Shown here: in pieces, positions 27,769 through 36,405 of the stretch
How positions within the stretch are numbered: the stretch's first letter is position 1
Layout of the letters: the number at the start of each line of letters is the position of its first letter
NCBI GenBank assembly: GCA_963605745.1
Contig: CAVCWT010000024.1
Span: forward strand, 1-45,803
Length of the DNA stretch: 45,803 bases
From: CAG-791 sp963605745
GTDB lineage: Bacteria; Bacillota; Clostridia; Lachnospirales; Lachnospiraceae
Direction: 5' to 3'
The notes under the pieces: generated by a model
Told to the model about the DNA's origin: nothing
The model's database searches: none
Seen by the model: the letters and a program-made list of their open reading frames with translations, nothing else
Position numbers and translations under genes: made by a program

Positions 27769-28677
27769 TTGTCAGAAACGGAACAAATGTGTTCGAATTT
27801 ATCTCTCGTCAAACGCTTCAAGAGAAAGGCATGTTATGCGTTTGGCCGCTGGATGCCGGATCGTTTGTATTTGGAGTGGTTGTATGAGGTGCGGATGGGA
27901 ACAAAGTTGCAGCTGGATCATCCGGTGACCTTTAATGAGAAGCTGAACTGGCTAAAGCTCTATGATCGGCGTGATGAATATACGAGGATGGCAGATAAAT
28001 ACGAGGTCAGGCAATATATTGCAGATCAAATCGGAGAGGAATACCTAGTTCCCCTTCTGGGGGTCTGGAACAGCGCTGCAGAGATTGATGCGGACGCCCT
28101 TCCGGATCAGTTCGTTCTCAAATGTACGCATGATTCTGCGAGCGTAATCATTTGTAAAGACAAGAGTACCTTTGACTGGGCTGTAGCAAAGGAGAAGCTG
28201 TCACAATCACTTGCCATCAACTATTTCTACCCGAGCCGGGAATGGCCCTACAAGAATATTAAACCGAGGATTATTGCGGAGCAGTATATGGTGGATGAAT
28301 CCGGCACGGAGTTGAAGGATTATAAGATCTATAATTTCAGTGGGCAGCCGGAACTGATTCAGGTGGATTTTGGACGTTTCGTGCATCATGAGCGTAATCT
28401 TTATGATCTGAACTGGAACTATATTGACGAGCAGATAGAGTATCCAAAGAATCCACAGGTTCAGATCGGACGGCCGGAGCATCTGGAACTGATGCTGCAG
28501 CTGGCAGCAAAGCTGTCGCAGGGAATACCTAGTGTCCGGACGGATTTTTATTCTATTAACGGTCGTGTGTATTTTGGCGAGGTTACGTTTTATCAAGAGG
28601 CTGGATTTGCGCATTTCTCTTCAGATGCATATGACAGATATCTGGGAAGTCTGATTCAGCTGCCGGAGATAAGGTGA
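27769..28677 (+). CDS. TupA-like ATP-grasp ligase
   Basis: About 302 residues of the ATPgrasp_TupA type, named after the Bacillus teichuronopeptide gene tupA and found in many surface polysaccharide loci. Visible marks are the N-terminal WLYEVRMGTKLQLDHPVTFN and EKLNWLKLYDR, ADKYEVRQYIADQIG, PDQFVLKCTHDSASVIICKD (the nucleotide-binding lysine region), RIIAEQYMVDE, LKDYKIYNFSGQPELIQVD and the metal site VRTDFYSINGRVYFGEVTFY. The probable reaction is ATP-driven amide or peptide bond formation, placing an amino acid on a polymer sugar acid; this is family knowledge, not shown here. TTG 27769 has a textbook AAAGGAG site. It ends one base before the start of the GT11 gene. Confidence 0.85.
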   Translation: MSETEQMCSNLSLVKRFKRKACYAFGRWMPDRLYLEWLYEVRMGTKLQLDHPVTFNEKLNWLKLYDRRDEYTRMADKYEVRQYIADQIGEEYLVPLLGVWNSAAEIDADALPDQFVLKCTHDSASVIICKDKSTFDWAVAKEKLSQSLAINYFYPSREWPYKNIKPRIIAEQYMVDESGTELKDYKIYNFSGQPELIQVDFGRFVHHERNLYDLNWNYIDEQIEYPKNPQVQIGRPEHLELMLQLAAKLSQGIPSVRTDFYSINGRVYFGEVTFYQEAGFAHFSSDAYDRYLGSLIQLPEIR

Positions 28678-28678
28678 T

Positions 28679-29563
28679 ATGAATATAGTAGAGGTGATGG
28701 GCGGCCTTGGAAATCAAATGTTTCAAGCTGCCTTATATAAATCATTTGAAAAAAAGGGGGTACCGGTAGCATTGGATGCTTCTTTTTTTTCCTCGGGACG
28801 TCAGGAGAGGGAGCTGGCACTGCATTTTTTTCCGAATGCTGCTGCATTTCAATTTGTAGATGAGAAAACCGCAGCAGAATTCAGAGGGTATGGCTATCAT
28901 GATTCATTGCAGGAAAAACTGAAAAGAAAGTTTCTGGGCGTAAGGGAAAGAATTTACGAAGAAGATGTCCGAAAGGGGTATCAGTCGGAGGTCTTCGGGC
29001 AAAGAGATTCCTACCTTAGAGGCTACTGGCAGTGTGAGAAGTATTTTGCAGAATATCGGGAGGATGTGCTGGCGATGTTCCGTTTCCCGGCAGTGCGCAG
29101 GGGGAGTGCTTGCAGTGAGATGGAGCAGGATATTCTGGAGAACAATCGTTCCGTAGCCTTGCATGTTAGAAGGGGTGATTATCTGGAGGAACGGTATGCT
29201 AGGGTATACTGTGATGTCTGTACGGAGACTTATTATCGGAACGCGACGAATTTTATGAGGGATCATGTTCCTGGTTGTCGATTCTATGTTTTTTCGGATG
29301 ATCCGGTTTGGTGCCGAGAGCATTTGCAAGGGGATGACATGATTTTTGTCTGCTGCAATGAAGGCAAGGACAGTCCTTATGATATGTATCTCATGAGCAT
29401 ATGTCGACATAATATCATTGCCAATAGTAGCTTTAGCTGGTGGGGAGCATGGCTGAATCAGAATGAGGATCAGTTGGTGGCGGTTCCAGAGCGGTGGTTC
29501 CATCACATGGATGTAGCAGATCAAATCTGCGAGGACTGGGTTAGGATTCCGATTCAGGTATAA
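28679..29563 (+). CDS. GT11-type alpha-1,2-fucosyltransferase
   Basis: A 294-residue cytoplasmic enzyme of family GT11, which moves fucose from GDP-fucose to galactose in alpha-1,2 linkage. It opens with VEVMGGLGNQMFQAALYKSF, the family's start motif. ALHVRRGDYLE (160-170) is the GDP-fucose-binding HxRRGDY motif, FYVFSDDPVWCRE follows, and NIIANSSFSWWGAWLN is the third motif. All motifs and the length are normal for an active enzyme. The start is ATG 28679 with AAGGTGA in front, one base after the TupA-like stop. Together with the GT10 gene it gives the enzyme pair that builds H and Lewis-type fucosylation in Helicobacter pylori, though the acceptor here is unknown. Confidence 0.92.
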   Translation: MNIVEVMGGLGNQMFQAALYKSFEKKGVPVALDASFFSSGRQERELALHFFPNAAAFQFVDEKTAAEFRGYGYHDSLQEKLKRKFLGVRERIYEEDVRKGYQSEVFGQRDSYLRGYWQCEKYFAEYREDVLAMFRFPAVRRGSACSEMEQDILENNRSVALHVRRGDYLEERYARVYCDVCTETYYRNATNFMRDHVPGCRFYVFSDDPVWCREHLQGDDMIFVCCNEGKDSPYDMYLMSICRHNIIANSSFSWWGAWLNQNEDQLVAVPERWFHHMDVADQICEDWVRIPIQV

Positions 29564-29666
29564 TTTATGCGGCGCACATATGATGATAGGAATAGTCAGG
29601 CAGGCTTATTTCTCGTGGGTGTGCGATATAATTGCGGGCACTAAGGATTGACTGACGAGAACAGGT

Positions 29667-31277
29667 ATGGAGTTTTATTCACTGCAATTCATTCTATTTT
29701 TAACTTTCTGGCTGATGCTGTACTACGGCATCGGCCGTCTTCACGTTCTAAAGGGACATAAGTGGGTGATTCTGCTGGCAGCGAGCCTTAACTTTTATCT
29801 GGTGGCGGCCCCCGGCGGCTTGGTTTATCTATTGTTCACAGCATTGACGACCTGGGGAGCATCAAGGTGGTTGGATCAACTGCAGGATGAGATGAAGGCG
29901 CAGCGTAGCTCCTGTAAAGATCGCACACAGAAGGCCACCATAAAGGAACGGTTTCAAAGGAGGAGAAGGGTCATTTTATGGGGGTGCCTTCTGCTGAATT
30001 TTGGCCTTCTTGCACTTCTGAAGTGCACGGGGGGCCTCCAAACGAAGTTTTCCGGGAATTCCATATTCAGCAAGCTGATCATTCCTCTTGGAATTTCTTT
30101 CTATACTTTCCAATCCATATCCTATCTGGTGGATGTATACAATATAAAATATTCGAGTGAGCGCATCTTCTGGCGTTACCTGCTGTTCGTGTCCTGGTTT
30201 CCACAGCTCATTGAGGGGCCGATCAACCGATATGATGCGATGGCACCTGCTCTTGTGAAGGATCATTCCTGGAATGGTAAGAATGCCTATGAGGCATTCT
30301 TACTGATTTTGTTCGGCTTTTTCAAAAAATACGCAATCGCAGAGCAGCTTTCGCCGCTGATCAGCAAAATTTTCGATCAGACGAATGCACAGATTCCAGG
30401 TTCCGTGGTTTTGTGTGGGATTCTCATGTATTCCGCACAGCAGTATGCGGATTTTTCCGGCGGAATTGATATTGTGATTGGTGTGTCTAAACTGTTCAGT
30501 GTGCCGATGGCAACGAATTTCCGGCAGCCGTATTTCGCAACCTCGTTGGGGGATTTCTGGCGTCGCTGGCATATTTCACTGGGTGCCTGGATGCGGGATT
30601 ATGTGTTCTATCCGTTTGCTCTTTTAAAAGGCATGCAGCATTTTGGAAAATGGTTTACCACGCACATTTCCGGAAAATTAGGAAAACATCTTGGAAGGAC
30701 AATTCCAGCTTGCATTGCGAATATCGTGGTGTTCCTGATCGTCGGTATTTGGCACGGAGCAGAAGAGCATTATGTGGCCTGGGGACTTTACAATGGAATC
30801 GTGATTGCACTGAGCGATTTGCTGGAACCGTTGTTTGTGCCGCTGGGGAATAGAATTCAATATGGACTGCAGAAATTGAATGGCCGGTCAATTAAAGGGG
30901 GCGCTAGGGTGCTGCGTGTTCTTCGAACATTTGTGATTGTGAACATTGGCTGGTATTTTGACCGGATTTCAAATTGGGAATATCGCTTGATTTGTTTTCG
31001 TAACACGTTCTGCAGCTTTCATTTGAGCGAGCTGAAATCGACCTTATATTCTTATCAGCTGGACTATGTCATGAAGCCGATTGGAATTGCAGTGATCGGT
31101 GTGTTGGTTGTGCTGGTTGTCAGCATATGGAGAGAACGCAACATCGATGTGAAGGGACGGTTGATGGCCCTGCCAGCCATGGTGCAGTGTGTCATTCTGG
31201 TGTGTGTCGTGCTGATGATACTGGTTTCCTTTGTGTTTACAGCACCATCGGGAGGCTTTTTGTATGCGCAGTTCTAA
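29667..31277 (+). CDS. MBOAT family O-acyltransferase (AlgI-like), second copy
   Basis: A 536-residue AlgI-type O-acyltransferase. Marks: PLGISFYTFQSISYLVDVYN, FVSWFPQLIEGPINRYD, QQYADFSGGIDIVIGVSKLF, DFWRRWHISLGAWMRDYVFY and VGIWHGAEEHYVAWGLYNG with the catalytic histidine. A basic loop at about residues 78-106 separates the early helices. It is only distantly similar to the MBOAT protein at 14964 and has normal local composition, so the two were acquired separately. The start is ATG 29667 with a weak ribosome site. The 103-base gap before it holds a lone TATAAT (29627-29632) without a clear -35. Its end overlaps the start of its SGNH partner by 14 bases. Confidence 0.92.
   Translation: MEFYSLQFILFLTFWLMLYYGIGRLHVLKGHKWVILLAASLNFYLVAAPGGLVYLLFTALTTWGASRWLDQLQDEMKAQRSSCKDRTQKATIKERFQRRRRVILWGCLLLNFGLLALLKCTGGLQTKFSGNSIFSKLIIPLGISFYTFQSISYLVDVYNIKYSSERIFWRYLLFVSWFPQLIEGPINRYDAMAPALVKDHSWNGKNAYEAFLLILFGFFKKYAIAEQLSPLISKIFDQTNAQIPGSVVLCGILMYSAQQYADFSGGIDIVIGVSKLFSVPMATNFRQPYFATSLGDFWRRWHISLGAWMRDYVFYPFALLKGMQHFGKWFTTHISGKLGKHLGRTIPACIANIVVFLIVGIWHGAEEHYVAWGLYNGIVIALSDLLEPLFVPLGNRIQYGLQKLNGRSIKGGARVLRVLRTFVIVNIGWYFDRISNWEYRLICFRNTFCSFHLSELKSTLYSYQLDYVMKPIGIAVIGVLVVLVVSIWRERNIDVKGRLMALPAMVQCVILVCVVLMILVSFVFTAPSGGFLYAQF
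31250..31255 (+). promoter_or_regulatory. Ribosome binding site inside the MBOAT gene, sets ATG 31264
   Basis: GGGAGG lies 8 bases before ATG 31264, within the last codons of the MBOAT gene. It supports ATG 31264 over the longer frame beginning at 31231 and shows the two genes are coupled. Confidence 0.65.
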
Positions 31278-32733
31278 GATATGCAGGACGTTGATCGCAG
31301 CTGTGGTGCTCCTGATCCTCATAAATCAGGCTTTGATTTATATGCTGGAGCCGCTTCAGAGCTCATCGTCGGACAAGATGTGGTATGGCTATCAGAACCA
31401 GGATGAGATAGACACGATATTCGTTGGTTCTTCCTTGGTTTCCCGGTCGCTTGACCCAGATCAGTACGATTCTGTCATGGGAACCCATTCTTACAACATG
31501 GGAACCAATGCACAGATGTTCGCACAGTCCTATACGGCCATTGAAACAGCATGGCGGGAGCATGGGATTCAAAACGTGATTCTCGGCATTGGATATTTTG
31601 AATTCCAATCCAGCCAGGGAATCGGGAATGAGGTGGCCTTTTACCGTGCGAGAAATCATTACAGCTCTTTCGTTGAACGGTTTCGCAATGATTTGCGGTA
31701 TATATTCAGTAAAGAGAACTACTCCAGCGCAGTGTCGATAAACTATCTGTTCCCTTGGGTGTATGACCATGTAACCATTTCGCTGGACACGATTCTGGAA
31801 AATGTGCAGGAAAAATGGAACTCGAAAGCGCAGAGTACACTGGGAGAACCAGGCAATGGATTCGGTAATGGAGATAATACAGAGCTGGATTTCAATACGC
31901 TGACTTACGAAGAGACCTCCAGTGCAAAGAGTCAGAAGGAGAATGCGTCCTCCTACGATGAGCTGGCAAAGATCTGCGCCTTCTGTCTGGAGAAGGGAAT
32001 TCATCTTTATGTGATTAACATGCCGCTGCCGGAATACTATGTAGTAGATTTTCCAGAGCAGTATTTTGAACGGGCAGAGAAGATTCGGCAGGTCTGTGAA
32101 GAGAACGGCACAGAATATTATGACTTTAATGTATCCAAACCGGAACTGTTCGAGCGCAAGGATTCGTATTACATGGATTATGAACATATGAATGCAGTCG
32201 GTGCAGAACAGTTCACGACAGCAGTATCAGAACTGGTGCGTCGCGTGGAAGCCGGTGAGAATGTTTCGGAATTGTTCTACACACAGGAGGAATATCTGCA
32301 CTCAGTGGATCGAATTGTGTGTGTGAATTACACATATGAGAGGACGGATAGTGGACTGGAGCTTCAGGCTTACGCCTATTGCGGCAGTGACGTGGAGCCA
32401 GAGTATCGTTTCTCCATCTGGAATGAGAATTCGCAGCAATACGATGTGCTGCAGGAGTATAGCAGAGAATCCAGGTTACTGGTTCGTTCTGAAGTGCTAA
32501 ATGTTTATTCGATGCAGAATGAGAGTAGTACATGCGGAGATGGAACAGTGGATCAGTCTGAGAATGAGGCGGGCAAGGATGCAGCTTTTGATGTGAGGAT
32601 TCGGGTTGCGGCAAGAGCTTTCGGAGAAACTGCAGAAGAAGACGCCGGGGTGGCAAATGAAGGTAACGCTGAGGAGAATGGGACAGCTGTGAACGATGTC
32701 AAGGTTCGATATTACGAGGAGGAGATCTCTTGA
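31264..32733 (+). CDS. SGNH/GDSL-like MBOAT partner with extra C-terminal domain
   Basis: A 489-residue exported protein with one N-terminal helix (about residues 6-28). TIFVGSSLVSRSLDP (51-65) supplies the GSS nucleophile of the SGNH hydrolase fold, NVILGIGYFEFQSS follows, and MDYEHMNAVGAEQFT gives the DxxH-type end of the triad. This is the DltD/AlgX-like partner expected beside an MBOAT protein. Residues about 345-489 form an additional beta-rich domain (VNYTYERTDSGLELQAYAYC, then EYRFSIWNE) with an acidic, low-complexity insert near 425-470. I do not recognise that domain; it could bind the polymer. It overlaps the MBOAT gene by 14 bases and the next gene as TTGA. Confidence 0.75.
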   Translation: MRSSKICRTLIAAVVLLILINQALIYMLEPLQSSSSDKMWYGYQNQDEIDTIFVGSSLVSRSLDPDQYDSVMGTHSYNMGTNAQMFAQSYTAIETAWREHGIQNVILGIGYFEFQSSQGIGNEVAFYRARNHYSSFVERFRNDLRYIFSKENYSSAVSINYLFPWVYDHVTISLDTILENVQEKWNSKAQSTLGEPGNGFGNGDNTELDFNTLTYEETSSAKSQKENASSYDELAKICAFCLEKGIHLYVINMPLPEYYVVDFPEQYFERAEKIRQVCEENGTEYYDFNVSKPELFERKDSYYMDYEHMNAVGAEQFTTAVSELVRRVEAGENVSELFYTQEEYLHSVDRIVCVNYTYERTDSGLELQAYAYCGSDVEPEYRFSIWNENSQQYDVLQEYSRESRLLVRSEVLNVYSMQNESSTCGDGTVDQSENEAGKDAAFDVRIRVAARAFGETAEEDAGVANEGNAEENGTAVNDVKVRYYEEEIS

Positions 32734-34376
32734 ACAAAACGACTTTCGAAGGGAATCATCCAAGATGGATTTTTCGGCAGATCCAATGGATTCGGCAACA
32801 TTTCGACTGGCTGGCAGGAATCCTGGTAATTGCTTCGCTTCTGCCGGTATTATATTGTGGGATGTTTAATTATGCCTCGGCGGATGATTTTGCAAAGTCC
32901 TATACTGTGCACAACGTCCTGTTGGTGGGAGGAAATGTACTGGATGCCATCTATGCGAGTGTACTAGCTGCAGCGGATGTATGGAAAATCTGGGAAGGAA
33001 CCTGGGCGTCCAATTTCTTCCTGGCATTCCAACCCAGTATCTGGGGAGAACATGTTTACGCCATTACAGTTCCGCTGTGTATTCTGTACACAATGGTTGG
33101 AACAGGATACCTTTTGAAAGAGATCTTGGTACGGCGGATGGGAGTGAGCAGAAAGGCATTTCGCTGCATCTATTGGCTGCAGTTGTTCCTGTTCTTGCAG
33201 TTCATGCCGTATATTCGAGGAGGAATGTTCTGGTACACCGGCATGGCACATTATGTGATGCCGATGTGTTTCTCCTTGCTGATGATCACGTGGATGCTAA
33301 AGTGGCAGCGGACCAAGCTGCACCGCTATTACGTGTTTATGCTGATTGATGCGATCTATATCGGAGGTTCCCATTATCAGCACATCATCTTCGTTCTGCT
33401 GGTTCTGCTGACTGGCTGGTTATGGTCTATATTTATCAGTCAAAGGGATCAGAAGCGGATGGTGTTGTTGTGGGTTCCGATGATTGAGATTCTGATCGGA
33501 TTGTACATCTGCGTGTTGTCACCGGGGAATGCCACACGAGGCGGCGAAGGCTTTGGCCTGCACCCTGTGGCGATTCTACTGATGCCATTGAGCTGCGTGC
33601 GGCAGGCTGTGCTACATGTAGCGGAATACACGAAAGAAGTGCCGGTGCTGGTGATCTATGCTGTTGCATTGATCTGGCTTGGCTGGCGGCAGGTAAGATG
33701 GAATTGTGGGCTGGAACGAACGAAACAAACATGTGAAAGGCTGGTTCCGGCTTTTTTGTGCCTTCTTTATCTGTTCTTGTTGTATGCATCCACAGAGGCG
33801 CCGGGAATCTATGCGACCGGCAATACGGCGGGAATCTCCGGGGGGTATTATGATATCGTCTATCAGTCAATGATTCTGGTAATGACAATCGGGTTACCGA
33901 TCTTGGGGGCGTGGATTCGATCCATTCAGGAGAAGGTAGGGGAGAGGAAGGCTGCTCTGCAGGTGAAAAATTGCAAGGAAAGCTCTGTCAGACTTTTCTT
34001 TGGAGTCCTGTTGCTGACTGTCTTGGGACTGATTTGTCTGAAGCCATGTGCCAAACAGTCCGCAGCTTATGTTTGTTATGACTTTGCACAAAGCGGGCGT
34101 CTGAGGGATTTTGTGATCCAGATGGAGGAACGAATTGAACTGTTAAATGATGATTCGCTGACGGATATTTATGTGCCGGAAATGAATGATGAGCAGGGAC
34201 CATTTATGCATCTGCAGCTGTCGCAGGACTGCACGAACTACACCAATGAGTCTACGGCCCTGTATTACAACAAGAATACGGTAACAGCGGTTCCAAGAGA
34301 ACAATATTACAGGGAATACGGGAAGTCTCAGGGACACGAGATACCGGAGGAATACCGGGAATTATATAGTGAATAA
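32730..34376 (+). CDS. DUF6056-like polytopic membrane protein
   Basis: A 548-residue membrane protein with the marks of the DUF6056 group: NYASADDFAKSYTV in the first outer loop (acidic pair), WEGTWASNFFLAFQP, FMPYIRGGMFWYTGMAHYV and VLSPGNATRGG. About eleven to twelve helices are followed by a C-terminal soluble domain (about 450-548) with DIYVPEMNDEQGPF. The fold pattern is GT-C-like and the acidic pair could be catalytic, but no substrate is known for the family. The start is TTG 32730 with GGAGGAG 6 bases upstream, overlapping the previous stop (TTGA). It is the last gene of the operon and ends just before a strong hairpin. Confidence 0.75.
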   Translation: MNKTTFEGNHPRWIFRQIQWIRQHFDWLAGILVIASLLPVLYCGMFNYASADDFAKSYTVHNVLLVGGNVLDAIYASVLAAADVWKIWEGTWASNFFLAFQPSIWGEHVYAITVPLCILYTMVGTGYLLKEILVRRMGVSRKAFRCIYWLQLFLFLQFMPYIRGGMFWYTGMAHYVMPMCFSLLMITWMLKWQRTKLHRYYVFMLIDAIYIGGSHYQHIIFVLLVLLTGWLWSIFISQRDQKRMVLLWVPMIEILIGLYICVLSPGNATRGGEGFGLHPVAILLMPLSCVRQAVLHVAEYTKEVPVLVIYAVALIWLGWRQVRWNCGLERTKQTCERLVPAFLCLLYLFLLYASTEAPGIYATGNTAGISGGYYDIVYQSMILVMTIGLPILGAWIRSIQEKVGERKAALQVKNCKESSVRLFFGVLLLTVLGLICLKPCAKQSAAYVCYDFAQSGRLRDFVIQMEERIELLNDDSLTDIYVPEMNDEQGPFMHLQLSQDCTNYTNESTALYYNKNTVTAVPREQYYREYGKSQGHEIPEEYRELYSE

Positions 34377-34389
34377 ACGGTAACAGAAA

Positions 34390-34420
34390 TTCACGATGCA
34401 TTCTGAGAATGCATCGTGAA
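34390..34420. terminator. Perfect 14-bp hairpin at convergent gene ends, bidirectional terminator candidate
   Basis: Arms TTCACGATGCATTC (34390-34403) and GAATGCATCGTGAA (34407-34420) are perfectly complementary around a TGA loop. The stem starts 13 bases after the plus-strand stop and covers the last codons of the minus-strand gene, so the end of that protein (MHSQNAS) is encoded inside the palindrome. T-runs are short on both sides. Confidence 0.6.
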
Positions 34421-36109
34421 GAACAGGTACAGCGGCATTGCATAGGCATAGAAGAGCACATATCGGAAGGAGTTGTTGATCGGTGTGGATACCATAATGG
34501 TCAGCCATGCCATCAGCTGCGGAAAATAGATGGGAAGCAGTTGACGGAGTCTCCAATTTCGACAGCGTGCAATGATCATGGAGAAGGCAAGAATCCAGAA
34601 ACAGATGCCCTCACGAGGAAAATAAGAGCCGGACTGGTAATAATTCCGGAGGAACTGAGCGAGGGTTCCCTGAATAACCGGAGCATCGTGAATACTATTT
34701 TGTGTCAGGAATTCTGACAGATAATCGTTGTCCAGATAGTCCTCGATGGTATCGAACATTTGGATGGTGCCATCTGGGTTCGGAGCCCAGAACCAGTAGG
34801 TCTCCTGGAGATAGGACTTAACATAGATTCCGAGGTTCTTGGGCAGAAGCCTTGCCCAGAGGAAGAGAAATTCTCCTGTGTGTGCATTAAGATATTGCCG
34901 GTCGAAAGCGTTGCTCCATTTGACGGGATCAGCACAGGATGGCTGATATAGTTCTTTGATCATTTCCGGCTGGATGAAGTGCGAGATGGTGTCATATTCT
35001 TCATCAGAAACATTGCCGTCATTTGCAACAACAGCGCAGATCTGCTGGAGTGGGATTCCCAGTGTCTCCGAAGCATTGTGTCGGACATTATAGTGACTCA
35101 TGATGGCCGAGCCGCAGAGATTCATGACGAGCACGCAAATGGCAGTAGTAATGATAGTGGTACGGACGAGCGATTTTTCAATATCATCACTGCGGCAGCT
35201 TGCAACAAAGAGATACAAAAGGCATACTGCTACGATGTAGATTCCGTTGCTGCGAAGGCCGCTGAGAATAAGAGAAGCGATTAAAAAGGCTAGAACCAAT
35301 CGGCAGTGTTTATTCTGCAGAGAGGAAAAATTCAATTCTGAGCAGATTCGTGAGCCGATCTTTGGCTGTGTTAAAACTGTCGATGCTGTGTTTGACGATT
35401 TACTGTTGTCGTGTAAAAGCATATACATCAGAATACCGTACAGAACCAGCAAGGAGGAGAATACAGTATCCTTCAGCATGGATACAGAGTAGATAGCCAG
35501 AACCGGCTGGAGCATATAGTAGATCATAATCAGGAAGCGGAATACTCTTGAGCAGGATTGCATCCACAGAAAGGTCAGGGTGCCAGCAGAGATGGCTGCT
35601 GTGAACAGAATCTGCAGGATAGAGTAGAGAATGACAGCATACTGAAGAGAACCCAGGAGGTTTCCGATCTTGCCGAGGATGACGACATAGATGCAATACC
35701 AGATGGGGAACTGGTTGGCACTGGAAAGGCGCCCTGCCAGGACATTAAGTCCGTCGTTCATGCCAACGCCAGGGAAATAGGTGAGGAGGCAGATTCCCCA
35801 TATCAGTGTTAGAATAACAAAGTGCGCGAGCCAGACCTTTGTTCGATCGGGCATAGATGACCTGGCTGAATCATCGAAGAAAGTTTTCCACCAGGTGAAA
35901 TTTTGCATGAAGCTTGCCCATTCACGGCTGCGGAGTAGAATCCAGGCAGCAAAATAGATGCAGATAAAAAGAAATACGGCATGTATCAGAGCAGAACGAG
36001 AAAGAGCCTGCATATTGTCTGCATTGGACGTAAAAAGGCCAGAGAGCAGGTAGACAGCTGTCAAAAGAAGATCAAAAAGGAGAACACGTATCGAAGATAT
36101 CCTGTTCAT
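34391..36109 (-). CDS. DUF6020-like polytopic membrane protein, second copy
   Basis: A 572-residue membrane protein paralogous to 1768-3246. Shared landmarks are YFPGVGMNDGLNVL, SSANQFPIWYC, MLKDTVFSSLLVLY, LRSNGIYIVA, LGIPLQQICAVV, YQPSCADPVKWSN and NSFRYVLFYAYAMP. It has an extra N-terminal helix pair compared with its relative. The start is ATG at 36109 (minus), with CAGGAG 7 bases upstream. It lies against the direction of its neighbours, with a palindrome at its 3' end and gene debris (36115-36521) at its 5' end, which suggests it was inserted or inverted into the plus-strand operon. A GT-C-like role in decorating the polymer is inference. Confidence 0.8.
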   Translation of the reverse strand: MNRISSIRVLLFDLLLTAVYLLSGLFTSNADNMQALSRSALIHAVFLFICIYFAAWILLRSREWASFMQNFTWWKTFFDDSARSSMPDRTKVWLAHFVILTLIWGICLLTYFPGVGMNDGLNVLAGRLSSANQFPIWYCIYVVILGKIGNLLGSLQYAVILYSILQILFTAAISAGTLTFLWMQSCSRVFRFLIMIYYMLQPVLAIYSVSMLKDTVFSSLLVLYGILMYMLLHDNSKSSNTASTVLTQPKIGSRICSELNFSSLQNKHCRLVLAFLIASLILSGLRSNGIYIVAVCLLYLFVASCRSDDIEKSLVRTTIITTAICVLVMNLCGSAIMSHYNVRHNASETLGIPLQQICAVVANDGNVSDEEYDTISHFIQPEMIKELYQPSCADPVKWSNAFDRQYLNAHTGEFLFLWARLLPKNLGIYVKSYLQETYWFWAPNPDGTIQMFDTIEDYLDNDYLSEFLTQNSIHDAPVIQGTLAQFLRNYYQSGSYFPREGICFWILAFSMIIARCRNWRLRQLLPIYFPQLMAWLTIMVSTPINNSFRYVLFYAYAMPLYLFFTMHSQNAS

Positions 36110-36114
36110 GGAAA

Positions 36115-36405
36115 ACTCCTGAAAAAAGAAATAATTGGATCATTCTGATTACGACAACAGTGGCCATGATGTTTATGGCCATATTATTTATACTCTATCA
36201 CTTAGAAAATGAGATGGCTATAACCAGGTCAATCAGCGAGTTTGTGATTGGAGATAATGCAGAAATTCAGTATCAAATTGAAAGCGCCGAAATCAGTTCT
36301 TCTGGTGATTTTCGCATAAAAGGATGGTTTGTTCAAACGGGACAGACGTACGGGATCTTTAATGCAGAGATGATGCAGTATCTGCTCGAAAATGGAGATG
36401 AATGA
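36115..36405 (+). pseudogene. 5'-truncated membrane-anchored ORF remnant
   Basis: The frame is open upstream of GTG 36160 and reads EKRNNWIILITTTVAMMFMA, a normal basic-then-helix leader, yet no ATG, GTG or TTG with a ribosome site precedes it, and its first bases overlap the Shine-Dalgarno region of the minus-strand gene. After the helix come about 60 residues with a beta-strand pattern (GDFRIKGWFVQTGQTYGIFN). It then stops at TGA 36403-36405. It looks like the front of a larger exported or membrane protein cut at both ends, probably when the neighbouring inverted gene arrived. A short functional protein starting at GTG 36160 or ATG 36166 cannot be excluded. Confidence 0.4.

Noticed and set aside
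29627..29632. Promoter TATAAT before the second MBOAT gene
   Set aside because: There is no -35 box at 15-19 bases and no TGn extension, and the gene lies in a tight run of co-directional genes, so it is not listed as a feature.
9735..36109. Invertible DNA segments around the minus-strand genes
   Set aside because: Phase inversion needs matching inverted repeats at both ends of the segment. The hairpins at the 3' ends have no matching copy at the 5' ends, and no recombinase gene lies in the window.
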